DNA of 64,000 nt from Porphyrobacter sp. (lineage in GTDB: Bacteria; Pseudomonadota; Alphaproteobacteria; Sphingomonadales; Sphingomonadaceae), in NCBI GenBank assembly GCA_027531395.1, contig JAPZRO010000001.1:1-64000 (forward strand). Direction: 5' to 3'. A program made the position numbers and the translations under genes. Of this stretch, positions 42,697 through 52,148 are shown in pieces. Position 1 is the stretch's first letter. Each line of letters begins with the position of its first letter. Below the pieces are notes generated by a model. It was not told the DNA's origin. It worked only from the letters and a program-made list of their open reading frames with translations, and searched no databases.

Positions 42697-43109
42697 CCAT
42701 GCCCGAACGCAGCCCCATGACCCTGTTCAGCCTCACCACCCGCGCGATGCAGGCGCAGATGGTGCGGATGAACGCGGCGACCTCGAACCTCGCCAATGCC
42801 GGCTCGGTCTCCACCACCGAGGAAGGCGCCTATCGCCCGATCCGCGCGGTGTTCGCGGTCGAACTCGATCGCGCCTCGGGCATCGCCGGGGTCACCTCCA
42901 GCGGGCTGGTGCGCGCCGAGACCGCTGCCACCAAGCGCTACGACCCCTCCCACCCGCTCGCCGATGCCGAGGGCAACGTGTTCGAAGCCCAGGTCGATGA
43001 GACCGCCGAGATGGTCGAGATCATGGAGAGCGCGCGCCAGTACCAGAACCTGGTGCAGGCGCTCCAGACCGCCAAGCAGCTGATGCTGGAAACCCTGAGG
43101 AGCCAGTGA
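42693..43109 (+). CDS. flgC: Flagellar proximal rod protein FlgC
   Basis: This 138-residue rod protein has N- and C-terminal coiled-coil motifs (TSNLANAGSVSTTEEGAY and EIMESARQYQNLVQALQTAKQLM). ATG at 42693 overlaps flgB. Standard length. Confidence 0.95.
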   Translation: MTMPERSPMTLFSLTTRAMQAQMVRMNAATSNLANAGSVSTTEEGAYRPIRAVFAVELDRASGIAGVTSSGLVRAETAATKRYDPSHPLADAEGNVFEAQVDETAEMVEIMESARQYQNLVQALQTAKQLMLETLRSQ

Positions 43110-43429
43110 TGACCGATAGCACCATCATCAACCCCGGCTCGCAGGCCACGCTTGACCGGCTGAACACCCCCTCGCGCCTGTCGGGCGGCGGGCTGGCGAC
43201 GCTCGACGGCGGCGATTTCCTGCGTCTGCTGACCACCCAACTGACCTTCCAGGACCCGCTCGAACCGGCCGACAACGAGGCGATGCTGGCGCAGATGGCG
43301 CAGTTCTCGGCACTCGCCGCAACCACCGAGAGCGGCGCCACTCTTGAGGCCATTTCCGCCAAGCTCGACCGGCTGATCGCGGCGCAGGAGGCCGCACTCC
43401 AGCCGCCGCCTGCCCCCACCCAGTCCTGA
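43109..43429 (+). CDS. flgD: Short hook-capping protein FlgD
   Basis: This 106-residue protein contains the FlgD N-terminal cap domain (GGDFLRLLTTQLTFQDPLEPADNEAMLAQMAQFS), then a short Pro-rich tail. Typical FlgD is about 220 residues with Ig-like/tudor domains, which are absent. The stop is followed by 30 bases then flgE, so no second half lies in another frame. This is a naturally reduced form. ATG at 43109 follows GAGGAG; overlaps flgC. Confidence 0.9.
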   Translation: MTDSTIINPGSQATLDRLNTPSRLSGGGLATLDGGDFLRLLTTQLTFQDPLEPADNEAMLAQMAQFSALAATTESGATLEAISAKLDRLIAAQEAALQPPPAPTQS

Positions 43430-43459
43430 CCCCATCCCCAGCAAGAGGATCACCCCACC

Positions 43460-44275
43460 ATGTCGTTCTTCACTTCTCTCAGCGGTCTGCGCAATGCCGA
43501 GACCGATCTGCGCGTCATCGCCCACAACATCGCCAATGCCGAAACCGTCGGTTTCAAGAAGAGCTCGGCCCAGTTCGCCGATTTGGTCGCCACCGGCGCG
43601 CCCACCGATCCGCGCCGCACTGCGGGCATCGGCGCGACCGTTTCGGCGATCACGCAGGACTTCGCGCTCGGCCCGCTCGAACAGACCGGTCGCAGCCTCG
43701 ACATCGCGATCGACGGCGACGGGTTCTTCGCGCTCGAAAATCCGTTCTCGGGCGATCTCAGCTTCACCCGCAACGGCAATTTCCAGCTGCGCGCGAGCGG
43801 CGAGTTGCAGGATGCCAACGGTAACCGCCTGCAGGCCTTCCCGGTCGATGCGGCGGGCGTGCCGACCTCGGCAACGCCGGCCAGCGTGATCGTGCCGCTC
43901 ACCAATCCGGCGGGCTCGGCGCTGGCCAATGTCACCATCGACAACCGCGGGATCGTCAGCGCGGCCTATGCCGACGGCTCCTCGACCCCGGTCGGCCAGA
44001 TCGCGATCGCCACCTTTGCCGCCACCGGAGGCCTGCGCTCGATCGGCCAGACCAAGTGGCAGGCTTCGGGCGATTCCGGCCCGCCGATCTTCGGCAACCC
44101 CGGCATCGGCAACAACGGCGAGATGATCAGCGGCGCGCTCGAACGTTCCAACGTCGATCTGGCCGAGGAAATGGTCTCGCTGCTCACCGCGCAGCGCAAT
44201 TTCCAGGCCAATGCCCGCGCGATCGACACCGCGACGCAGATTTCGACCACCGTCATCAACCTGCGCCAGCAGTAA
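43460..44275 (+). CDS. flgE: Flagellar hook protein FlgE
   Basis: This 271-residue axial protein is much shorter than E. coli FlgE (402), having lost outer domains. The N-terminal LRVIAHNIANAETVGFKKS motif and the C-terminal RSNVDLAEEMVSLLTAQRNFQANARAI motif define it. Position after flgD supports hook identity over FlgF/G. The RBS is AGAGGA. Confidence 0.9.
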   Translation: MSFFTSLSGLRNAETDLRVIAHNIANAETVGFKKSSAQFADLVATGAPTDPRRTAGIGATVSAITQDFALGPLEQTGRSLDIAIDGDGFFALENPFSGDLSFTRNGNFQLRASGELQDANGNRLQAFPVDAAGVPTSATPASVIVPLTNPAGSALANVTIDNRGIVSAAYADGSSTPVGQIAIATFAATGGLRSIGQTKWQASGDSGPPIFGNPGIGNNGEMISGALERSNVDLAEEMVSLLTAQRNFQANARAIDTATQISTTVINLRQQ

Positions 44276-44281
44276 TCCGCA

Positions 44282-45028
44282 ATGGACCGGCTGATCTACA
44301 CCGCCATGACCGCGATGAACGCGGCGATGGACCGGCAGCGGGTGGTGGCGAACAACCTCGCCAACGCCTCGACGCCGGGCTTTCGTCAGGAGATCTTCGC
44401 GGTCACCCCGGCCACGCTCAAGGACGGTTCGCTGGAAGCCCGCGCGATGGCGCGCGGCAATGTGCGCGGCGCGGACATGAAGGCGGCACGCGTGGTGCCG
44501 ACCGGCAATCCGCTGGACGTGGCGCTCGAAGGCAAGGCGCTGCTCGCCTTCCAATCGCCCGACCAGCAGGGGGAAATCTATTCCCGCCGCGGCGATCTGC
44601 GGGTGGCCGCCTCGGGCGTGATCGAGAACGGCGAGGGGCTGGCGGTGCTGGGTGAAGGCGGCACCCCGATCACTGTGCCGCCCGGTTTCAACATCGCGAT
44701 CGCTGCCGACGGCACGATCATGGCCCGCGATCCGGCCGCCCCCAATGCGCCCGCCGAAGCGATCGACAAGTTGCGGCTGGTCAATCCCGAAGGCAGTCCG
44801 CTCGCCAAGGGGATCGACAGCTTCCTCAAGGTGCCGGGTGGCGGCGTGCTGCCCCCCGATCCGACCGCGCGGCTGACGCCCGGCGCGCTCGAAATGTCCA
44901 ATGTCGAGACCGCCGACACCCTGGTGCAGATGATCGAGGCGCAGCGCGCCTTCGAACAGCGCGCCAAGATCATCGCCACCGCAGGCGATCTCGATGAAGC
45001 CTCCAGCAGCCTGATGGGGCTGCGCTGA
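44282..45028 (+). CDS. flgF: Flagellar rod protein FlgF
   Basis: This 248-residue proximal rod protein shows VVANNLANASTPGFRQE at the N-terminus and MSNVETADTLVQMIEAQRAFEQRAKII at the C-terminus. Begins 6 bases after flgE. Normal length. Confidence 0.95.
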   Translation: MDRLIYTAMTAMNAAMDRQRVVANNLANASTPGFRQEIFAVTPATLKDGSLEARAMARGNVRGADMKAARVVPTGNPLDVALEGKALLAFQSPDQQGEIYSRRGDLRVAASGVIENGEGLAVLGEGGTPITVPPGFNIAIAADGTIMARDPAAPNAPAEAIDKLRLVNPEGSPLAKGIDSFLKVPGGGVLPPDPTARLTPGALEMSNVETADTLVQMIEAQRAFEQRAKIIATAGDLDEASSSLMGLR

Positions 45029-45055
45029 CCTGTGACCTGACGGGAGCCCTGACCC

Positions 45056-45847
45056 ATGCCCACCTCCGCCCTGCACGTCGCCCGCACTGGCCTTGAGGCC
45101 CAGGATGCGCGGATGCGCGTGATCGCCAACAACCTCGCCAATATCGGCACCACCGGCTTCAAGCGCGACCGCGCGGACTTCGCGACGCTCGCCTATCAGG
45201 AGCAGCGCGTCGCCGGGCAACAATCGACCGGGCAGACCGCCTTTGCCGTGGGACTCAACCTTGGCACCGGGGTGCAGCTGCAGGGCACCACCCGGATCGA
45301 GGCGCAGGGGACGCTCAACAACACCGCCAACCCGCTCGATCTGGCGCTGGATGGCCCGGGCTATTTCCAGGTCGAGCTGCCGCCGGGCGGGCAGGTGGGC
45401 TTCACCCGCGCGGGTAACTTCACCCTGTCGAACGACGGCACGCTGATCACCTTGCAGGGCTATGCCTTGCAGCCGCCCTTGCAGGTGCCCGCCGGCGCGC
45501 AGTCGATCACCATTGCCCCCGATGGCACAGTGAGCGCGCTGACGCCGGGCGATGCCGCGCCGACGCTGCTGGGCCAGCTGACCGTGGCGAGCTTCGTCAA
45601 TCCGGCGGGCTTGCGCGCGATCGGCGACAACTTCCTGGTCGAGACCGCCGCCTCCGGCCCCGCCGAGTTGGGCTTTGCGGGCGAGAACGGGCGCGGGCAG
45701 ATCCGCCAGGGGATGCTCGAACAGTCCAACGTCAACGTGGTCGAGGAGCTGGTCGAGATGATCGAGGCCCAGCGCGCCTACGAGATCAATTCCAAGATGG
45801 TGAGCGCGGTCGACGAGATGCTGCGCAACGCCAACCAGACGCTGTGA
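45056..45847 (+). CDS. flgG: Flagellar distal rod protein FlgG
   Basis: This 263-residue distal rod protein has VIANNLANIGTTGFKRDRADF and the C-terminal SNVNVVEELVEMIEAQRAYEINSKM motif. Normal length and order. Confidence 0.96.
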   Translation: MPTSALHVARTGLEAQDARMRVIANNLANIGTTGFKRDRADFATLAYQEQRVAGQQSTGQTAFAVGLNLGTGVQLQGTTRIEAQGTLNNTANPLDLALDGPGYFQVELPPGGQVGFTRAGNFTLSNDGTLITLQGYALQPPLQVPAGAQSITIAPDGTVSALTPGDAAPTLLGQLTVASFVNPAGLRAIGDNFLVETAASGPAELGFAGENGRGQIRQGMLEQSNVNVVEELVEMIEAQRAYEINSKMVSAVDEMLRNANQTL

Positions 45848-45855
45848 GGGACATG

Positions 45856-46575
45856 ATGAAGGGCCAAAATCTCCTTCTCCTTGCCGCGCCGCTGTGGCTC
45901 GCCGCCTGCGGCGGGCTGGGCGGCGCGGGGCCGCAGGCGGGCTTCGCCGCGCCCCCACCGCCCGGCGCACCGTTGGTGGCGGCCAGCGCGGGCGATCCGC
46001 TGATTGCGCAGGCGATGCAGCCGATCACCCCTGCCCCCACCGCAGGCGCGATCTTTCAGGCGGGGACGGGCTATTCCGGCCTCGTCACCGGCACCCGCGC
46101 GCGGGCGCTGGGCGACATGGTGACGATCATCCTCACCGAAGCGACCACCACCACCAAGAGCACCACCGGGCAGACCAACCGCTCGGGCAGCTTCGGGATC
46201 ACGCCGCCCGCCGCCGGTCCGCTCGATTTCCTCAACCCCGAAGCCCTTAAAGCTGCCGCCGAAGGGACGTTCAGTGGTGGGGGCAATGCCGCGCAGCAAA
46301 GCCGCCTCAACGGGGCCGTCGCGGTGACCATCGCCGCGATCTACCCCAACGGCACCGCCGAAGTGGTCGGAGAAAAGCAGATGATGTTCAGCCAGGGCGA
46401 TGAATGGGTGCAGTTCGCCGGACGCATCCGCCTGATCGACATCGACGCCGACAACCGCCTCGCTTCCTCGCAGGTCGCCAATGCCCGGATCATCTATTCG
46501 GGCAAAGGCGCCGTGCAGCAGGCGAGCCGTCCGGGCTGGCTGTCGCGCTTCTTCAACATGATCTCGCCGTTCTGA
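45856..46575 (+). CDS. flgH: Flagellar L-ring lipoprotein FlgH
   Basis: This protein of about 239 residues has a lipobox ending at Cys18 (LAAC) and forms the outer-membrane L-ring. GDMVTIILTEATTT and GEKQMMFSQGDEWVQFAGRI are family motifs. Of ATGs at 45853 and 45856 the second has better spacing from AGGG; GTG at 45844 is also in frame. Confidence 0.94.
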   Translation: MKGQNLLLLAAPLWLAACGGLGGAGPQAGFAAPPPPGAPLVAASAGDPLIAQAMQPITPAPTAGAIFQAGTGYSGLVTGTRARALGDMVTIILTEATTTTKSTTGQTNRSGSFGITPPAAGPLDFLNPEALKAAAEGTFSGGGNAAQQSRLNGAVAVTIAAIYPNGTAEVVGEKQMMFSQGDEWVQFAGRIRLIDIDADNRLASSQVANARIIYSGKGAVQQASRPGWLSRFFNMISPF

Positions 46576-46588
46576 GGAGGCCGCCGCC

Positions 46589-47704
46589 ATGACCCGCATC
46601 CGCATCCTTGCCCCGATCCTCTACCTGCTGATCGCGATGATCGCCGGGCAGATCCCCGCCCCTGCCGCTGCCGAGCGCATCCGCGATCTCGGCCAGTTCG
46701 AGGGTCTGCGCGCCAACCAGCTGACCGGCTATGGCGTGGTCGTCGGCCTGCAGGGCACGGGCGACAACAACCTGCAATATGTGACCGAGGCGATGAAGGG
46801 CGTCTCGGGCCGGCTGGGGCTGCAACTGCCGCCCGGCGTCTCGCCGATCCTGCGCAACGCCGCCGCAGTGATCGTCACCGCCGAGCTGCCGCCCTTCGCC
46901 AAGCCAGGGCAGCGGATCGACATCACCGTCTCCACCCTGGGCCAGGCGCTGTCCTTGCGCGGCGGGGCGCTGATCCTCACCCCGCTCTACGGTGCGGACG
47001 GGCAGATCTACGCCATGGCACAGGGCAATGTCGCGGTCGGCGGCCTTGGCGTCACCGGACGCGACGGCTCGCAGGTGAGCGTCAATGTCGCCACCGTGGG
47101 CCGCATCGCCGACGGTGCAACTGTCGAGCGGGCGGTGGCGACCGGGTTCGACCAGTCGCCCTCGCTGCGCTTCAACCTGCACGAAGCCGACTTCCTCACC
47201 GCCGCGCGCGTGCGCGATGCGATCAACGCGCGCTATCCCGGCATCGCCACGATCGCCGACGGGGTCAGCATCGCGCTTGCCCTGCCGCAGGGCAATGACG
47301 TGCGCTCGGCGGTGATGGCCGAGATCGAGATGCTCGCTGTCACCCCCGCCCCCGTCGCAGCGCGGGTGATCGTCAACTCCCGCACCGGCACGGTGGTCAT
47401 CAATGATGCGGTGCGATTGTCGCCCGCCGCAGTCAGCCACGGCAAGCTGGTGATCCGCATCGAGGAGGACCCGATGGTGGTGCAGCCTGCCCCCTTCAGC
47501 CGCGGCGAGACCGCGGTGGAGGAAGCGACCGACATCACCGTCGAGGAAACCGCCGACCGGGTCGCCTACATGCCCGGCGCCGCCTCGCTCAGCGAGATCG
47601 TCGATGCGCTCAACCTGCTGGGCGTCGGCGCGTCGGACCTCGTGGTGATCCTCGAAAGCCTCAAGCAGGCCGGTGCGCTGCAAGCCGAGATGGTGGTGCT
47701 GTGA
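46589..47704 (+). CDS. flgI: Flagellar P-ring protein FlgI
   Basis: This 371-residue secreted protein forms the periplasmic P-ring. Signal peptide to about 27, then IRDLGQFEGLRANQLTGYGVVVGLQGTGD. GAGGAGG precedes the ATG. Full length. Confidence 0.97.
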   Translation: MTRIRILAPILYLLIAMIAGQIPAPAAAERIRDLGQFEGLRANQLTGYGVVVGLQGTGDNNLQYVTEAMKGVSGRLGLQLPPGVSPILRNAAAVIVTAELPPFAKPGQRIDITVSTLGQALSLRGGALILTPLYGADGQIYAMAQGNVAVGGLGVTGRDGSQVSVNVATVGRIADGATVERAVATGFDQSPSLRFNLHEADFLTAARVRDAINARYPGIATIADGVSIALALPQGNDVRSAVMAEIEMLAVTPAPVAARVIVNSRTGTVVINDAVRLSPAAVSHGKLVIRIEEDPMVVQPAPFSRGETAVEEATDITVEETADRVAYMPGAASLSEIVDALNLLGVGASDLVVILESLKQAGALQAEMVVL

Positions 47705-48018
47705 CCGGCCTGCCCGCCTCCCTCCCTGTTTCCCGTGCGCTTGGCCCCGCAAGCAGCTCGGCGCTCTCGCAAGAGCGCGCCGAGCTGCGCAAGGCGGCCG
47801 AGGGCTTCGAGGCGATCATGATCCGCAAGATGCTCGCGACCGCGCGCGCGGCCAGCTTCGCCGAGGAAACCCCGCTCACCGGCGGGGGGATGCAGCAATT
47901 CCAGACCATGCGTGACGAACACTTCGCCGACCTCGCTGCCGCCAGCGGGGCCTTCGGGTTTGCCCGCAGTATCGAGGCGAGCCTCGCGCAACACCTTCCT
48001 GCCAAAGGTGACGGGTAA
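47701..48018 (+). CDS. flgJ: FlgJ rod-binding domain only
   Basis: This 105-residue protein corresponds to the N-terminal rod-capping half of FlgJ (KAAEGFEAIMIRKML, MQQFQTMRDEHFA). The C-terminal muramidase of enterobacterial FlgJ is absent, as in many alphaproteobacteria. The GTG start overlaps flgI by 4 bases. Confidence 0.88.
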   Translation: MTGLPASLPVSRALGPASSSALSQERAELRKAAEGFEAIMIRKMLATARAASFAEETPLTGGGMQQFQTMRDEHFADLAAASGAFGFARSIEASLAQHLPAKGDG

Positions 48019-49364
48019 TGCCTTCCGCGATCTTCACCATCGGCCGTTCGGGCCTCGGCGCCTCGCGCCTCAGCCTCGAGCTGACGGCGCAGAACATCGC
48101 CAATGCCGCCAACCCGGACTATTCGCGCCGCACGCTGACCCAGAGCGAGCTGGTGATGACCGGCAATATCGGCATCGGCGCCTCGGCAGATTCGCTCGGT
48201 GGCATCCGTCCCGGCGTGGTGGTGCGGGCCGAGAGCGCGCTGGTGCAGCGCCAGGCGCGCGATGCCTCCTCGGCGCTGGAGGCGGCGGAAACCGAGTTCT
48301 TCGCCCTGCGCGAGGCCGAGAGCGCGCTCGAGACCTCGGGTCTGTTCAACGGTCTCGTCGAATTCGAGGCGGCGCTGACCCGGCTGGAAGGCAACCCGCT
48401 CGAACCCGCGCTGCGGCTCTCGGCGCTCGAAAGCGCGCGCCAGATGGCGGGCAATTTCCGCGTCGCCAACGGCACACTCGCCAATGCCCGCAGCCTGGTG
48501 CAGGACGAGGCCGCCGCCGAGGTGCTGGGCGTCAACGAGCTCGCCGCCGAGCTGGCCGAGGTCAACCGCAAGCTCGTCGCCGCGCGCGAGGGCACGGCGG
48601 GGCGCGCGGCGCTGCTCGATGCGCGCGACAAGGCAGTGCGCGGGCTGGCCGAACAGTTCGGGATCGCCACAAGCATCAACGACGACGGCACTGCCGATGT
48701 CACCATCGACGGCGTCCCGCCGGTCGCACTGGTGACGGGCGGCGCCGTAGCGGGCACCCTAGCGGTCAGCCTCAATCCCGACGGCACGCTCGCCTTCGAC
48801 CTTGGCGGCACCGCCTTTGCCCCGGCGGGCGGGGCGATGGCCGGACGCGCGGCGGCGCTGGCGGAGATGGCCTCGCTGCAAACCGGGATCGACAGCCTCG
48901 CGGCCTCGGTGATCGCCATCGCCAACGCCGCGCAGGCCGCAGGCGTGGACGCCGCCGGCAACCCCGGCGGTCCGCTGTTTTCCGGCTCGGGTGGGGCCGA
49001 TATCGACCTTGCGCTGACCTCGGCCGAGGGGCTCGCCACCGCGCCTGCGGGTGCCCCCGCTGGCAGCCGCGATACTGCCAACCTCGCGGCGCTGCTGGCG
49101 GCGCTCGGCGCGGAAACCGGCCCCAGCGCGGGTGCCGACGGGTTGCTGCTCGGCCTGTCCAGCCGCGTGGCCGCGCTCGACAGCCGGCGTGAGGGGCTCG
49201 GCGTGGTCGCCGCCAGCGCCGAGGCCGAGCTGCTGCGCGAGACCGGGGTCGATCTCGACACCGAGGCCGCCAATCTGGTGCGGCTGCAACAGGCGTTCGA
49301 GGCCAACAGCCGGGTGATCCAGGTCGCCACCGAACTGTTCGATACCCTGCTGGGCCTCAGGTAA
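48018..49364 (+). CDS. flgK: Hook-filament junction protein FlgK (HAP1)
   Basis: This 448-residue axial protein has N-terminal LELTAQNIANAANPDYSRRTL and C-terminal VRLQQAFEANSRVIQVATELFDTLLGL motifs. Start overlaps the flgJ stop (TAATG). Probably chaperoned by FlgN. Confidence 0.94.
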   Translation: MPSAIFTIGRSGLGASRLSLELTAQNIANAANPDYSRRTLTQSELVMTGNIGIGASADSLGGIRPGVVVRAESALVQRQARDASSALEAAETEFFALREAESALETSGLFNGLVEFEAALTRLEGNPLEPALRLSALESARQMAGNFRVANGTLANARSLVQDEAAAEVLGVNELAAELAEVNRKLVAAREGTAGRAALLDARDKAVRGLAEQFGIATSINDDGTADVTIDGVPPVALVTGGAVAGTLAVSLNPDGTLAFDLGGTAFAPAGGAMAGRAAALAEMASLQTGIDSLAASVIAIANAAQAAGVDAAGNPGGPLFSGSGGADIDLALTSAEGLATAPAGAPAGSRDTANLAALLAALGAETGPSAGADGLLLGLSSRVAALDSRREGLGVVAASAEAELLRETGVDLDTEAANLVRLQQAFEANSRVIQVATELFDTLLGLR

Positions 49365-49380
49365 CCGGGAGCCGCGCGCC

Positions 49381-50301
49381 ATGAGTTTCGTCAGCACCTC
49401 GACCGGATCTTTCTTCAACCGCTCGCTCGCACAGATGGCCGAGCTGCGCGGGGCAATCGAGCGCAACCGCACCCAGATCGCCACCGGTCAGCGCCTCGAG
49501 CGCGGCTCGGACGATCCGGCCGCCGCGGCCCAGCTGCGCAGCGTCGCGCGGCGCGGCGCGCTGGCTGCGGTTGAACGCGAAAACGCCGCGCGGCTGGGAG
49601 AGGATCTGGGCGCCGCCTCGACCGAGGTCGAAGCGGTCACCGCGCTGCTCCAGCGCGCGCGCGAACTGGCGGTGCAGGCAGCCAACACCCCGACCGGAGC
49701 GGACGGGCGGCAGGCGATCGCCTTCGAGCTCGAACAGCTGACCGAGGAGCTGTTCAGCCGCGCCAACGCTGCCTCGCTGAGCGGGGAGCCGCTGTTCGCC
49801 GGCCTGTCCTCCGATCCGGCCTTTGTCCGCGATGCCGCCGGCAACGTCACCTACGCCGGCACGCCCGAAAGCGGCGCGGTGCCGGTTGCGCCCGGGACTG
49901 CGATCGAGCGCGGCCTGCCCGGCAGCGAAGTGTTCGAATTCGTGTCCGGCGGAACACCCACCAGCGCCTTTGCCGTGCTCGATGGGCTCGCCGCGGCCCT
50001 CAATGGCGGCTCGCCCGATCCGGCCGGCGCCGCTCTCGCCGCGCTCGACGGGATCGATGCCGCGCTCGACACCACCAATCGCGCGCAGACCATCCTCGGC
50101 ACCCGCATGGCGTGGGTCGAACAGGTGCAACAACAGCAGGCCGATCGCGGCGTGACGCTGGCCGAACGCCGCAGCCGCGTGGGTGATACCGATGTCGCCG
50201 AGGCGATCGCGCGCCTCCAGCAATCGCTCACTGCACTCGAGGCGAGCCAGGCCGCCTTCGCGCGGGTCAGCGCGCTATCGCTGTTCGACGCGCTGCGCTG
50301 A
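49381..50301 (+). CDS. flgL: Hook-filament junction protein FlgL (HAP3)
   Basis: This 306-residue flagellin-like protein has an N-terminal coiled coil (RTQIATGQRLERGSDDPAAAAQL) and a C-terminal helix ending SALSLFDALR. Joins FlgK to the filament. Flagellin itself is not in the window. Confidence 0.93.
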   Translation: MSFVSTSTGSFFNRSLAQMAELRGAIERNRTQIATGQRLERGSDDPAAAAQLRSVARRGALAAVERENAARLGEDLGAASTEVEAVTALLQRARELAVQAANTPTGADGRQAIAFELEQLTEELFSRANAASLSGEPLFAGLSSDPAFVRDAAGNVTYAGTPESGAVPVAPGTAIERGLPGSEVFEFVSGGTPTSAFAVLDGLAAALNGGSPDPAGAALAALDGIDAALDTTNRAQTILGTRMAWVEQVQQQQADRGVTLAERRSRVGDTDVAEAIARLQQSLTALEASQAAFARVSALSLFDALR

Positions 50302-50325
50302 CACGCCTCAAGGGAGTAGTTTCAC

Positions 50326-51189
50326 GTGTTCGTAGCCATCGGAATTGTCGTGCTGCTGGTGATGGTGTTCGGCGGGTTCATGCTCGCCGGCGGCGCGATG
50401 GGCCCGGTGCTGGCCGCGCTGCCGTTCGAATTCATGATGATCGGCGGCGCGGCCGTGGGCGCGACCGTGATCGGCAACTCGATGCACGAGATCAAGCTGC
50501 TGGGCGCTGGTCTCGCCAAGGTGTTCAAAGGGCCGAAATACACCGACGAGGACCACATCGACGCGATCGCGCTGACATCCAAGCTGATGAAACTGCTGCG
50601 CTCCGAGGGCGCGGTGGCGCTGGAAAGCCATGTCACCGAGCCGGGTTCCTCGACGATCTTCTCCGAATATCCGCGCCTCCAGAGCGATCCCGCGGTGACC
50701 GCGATGATCTGCGATCCGCTGACGCTGATGGTGGTCTCCTCCGGCACGCTCGATACCCACGCGGTCGAGGACGTGATCGACAACGCGATCAAGACCCAGC
50801 TGCACGAGATGGACGAGCCCGCGCACATGATCCAGTCGCTCGCAGACGCGCTGCCCGCGCTTGGGATCGTTGCGGCGGTGCTGGGCATCATCAAGACCAT
50901 GGGCGCGATCAACGAGCCGCCCGAGATCCTCGGCAAGATGATCGGCTCGGCGCTGGTGGGAACGTTCCTCGGCGTGCTGCTGGCCTATGGCTTTGCCGGA
51001 CCGCTGGGATCGCGGCTCAAGCAGATCAACACCCACGACCAGCAGATCTTCCATTCGATCAAGCAGGTGATCATCGCGAGCCTGCACGGCTATCCGCAGC
51101 CGCTGGTGCTGGAGGCGGCGCGTTCGGGCCTGCCGCCCGCGCACCGGCCCAAACTGACCGACCTGCTCGACATGATGCGGGGCCGCTGA
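50326..51189 (+). CDS. motA: Flagellar motor stator protein MotA
   Basis: This 287-residue four-helix stator protein has PALGIVAAVLGIIKTM and GTFLGVLLAYGFAGPLGSRL in the channel helices. GTG start with AAGGGAG upstream. Forms the proton channel with MotB. Confidence 0.96.
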   Translation: MFVAIGIVVLLVMVFGGFMLAGGAMGPVLAALPFEFMMIGGAAVGATVIGNSMHEIKLLGAGLAKVFKGPKYTDEDHIDAIALTSKLMKLLRSEGAVALESHVTEPGSSTIFSEYPRLQSDPAVTAMICDPLTLMVVSSGTLDTHAVEDVIDNAIKTQLHEMDEPAHMIQSLADALPALGIVAAVLGIIKTMGAINEPPEILGKMIGSALVGTFLGVLLAYGFAGPLGSRLKQINTHDQQIFHSIKQVIIASLHGYPQPLVLEAARSGLPPAHRPKLTDLLDMMRGR

Positions 51190-51190
51190 C

Positions 51191-52141
51191 GTGGCCCTGT
51201 CCGATCCCACCCAATCGGGCGAGGGTTCGAGCGCCGCGATCCCCGCGCCGATCATCGTCAAGAAGGTCACCATCGTCGAGGGCGGGCACCACGGCGGGGC
51301 GTGGAAAGTCGCCTATGCCGACTTCGTCACCGCGATGATGGCGTTCTTCCTGCTGCTGTGGCTGCTCGGCGCGACCGAGGAGAAGCAGCGCAAAGGCATC
51401 GCCGACTACTTCGCGCCGACGCTCGTCAAGCTGCGGCAGGAAAGCGCAGGGTCAGACGGGCTACTGGGTGGCTCGTCGATCACGGATGCGGACAACTATC
51501 CCAACGCGATGGGCCAGACCGGGACGCGCGCGATCACCATTCCGAGCGGGGTGACCGGCGGGCCAGTGGAGGGCGGCGGGCGCGGGGAGCTCGATTCCGA
51601 GAAGCTCAGGGAATTGCAGGACAAGATCGAAAAGAAGCTCGTCCAGCGCCGCCAATTGAAGCACCTCGCGCGTCAGGTGCGGGTGATGCGCGCGCCCGAG
51701 GGCATTCGCATCGACCTGATGGACAATGCCGATTTCTCGATGTTCGAACTGGGCACCACGATCCTGACCAAGGAAGCGCGCGGGCTGCTGGAAGTGATGG
51801 CCGAGACGCTGAAGGACGAGCGCGCGCCGCTGATCCTGCGCGGCCACACGGACTCGCTGCCGTGGCGCGGCGGGGTCATCGCCAATAACTGGTCGCTCTC
51901 CACCGGCCGCGCCGAGGCGACCCGGCAAGCGCTGGTGCTGGGCGGGGTGCCGATGAAGCGCATCGCCCGGATCGAGGGCGTGGCCGAAACCGAGCCGCTG
52001 GTGGCGGACAACCCCACCGATCCGCGCAACCGGCGCATCTCTCTGCTGCTGCTCGACGGCGCAAGAAAGGGCAGCGGCACGGGCGGAGCGATCGTGAAGC
52101 GTCCCGCGCCGGTCGCTCCTGCGCGCACGCAGGAGCCCTAG
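51191..52141 (+). CDS. motB: Flagellar motor stator protein MotB
   Basis: This 316-residue protein has one helix with the essential Asp44 (VAYADFVTAMMAFFLLLWLL), a plug/linker, and an OmpA-like peptidoglycan domain (about 160-290) with LRGHTDSLPWRGG and NRRISLLLL. GTG start one base after motA. Last gene of the rightward flagellar operon. Confidence 0.96.
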   Translation: MALSDPTQSGEGSSAAIPAPIIVKKVTIVEGGHHGGAWKVAYADFVTAMMAFFLLLWLLGATEEKQRKGIADYFAPTLVKLRQESAGSDGLLGGSSITDADNYPNAMGQTGTRAITIPSGVTGGPVEGGGRGELDSEKLRELQDKIEKKLVQRRQLKHLARQVRVMRAPEGIRIDLMDNADFSMFELGTTILTKEARGLLEVMAETLKDERAPLILRGHTDSLPWRGGVIANNWSLSTGRAEATRQALVLGGVPMKRIARIEGVAETEPLVADNPTDPRNRRISLLLLDGARKGSGTGGAIVKRPAPVAPARTQEP

Positions 52142-52148
52142 CCGCGCC

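Noticed and set aside
43430..43459. A frameshifted second half of flgD
   Set aside because: Only 30 bases separate its stop from flgE, so no hidden C-terminal domain can exist there.
42938..45970. A 1010-codon open frame opposite flgC-flgG
   Set aside because: It covers five certain flagellar genes on the opposite strand and its product is low-complexity His/Arg/Gly-rich. It is a codon-bias shadow.
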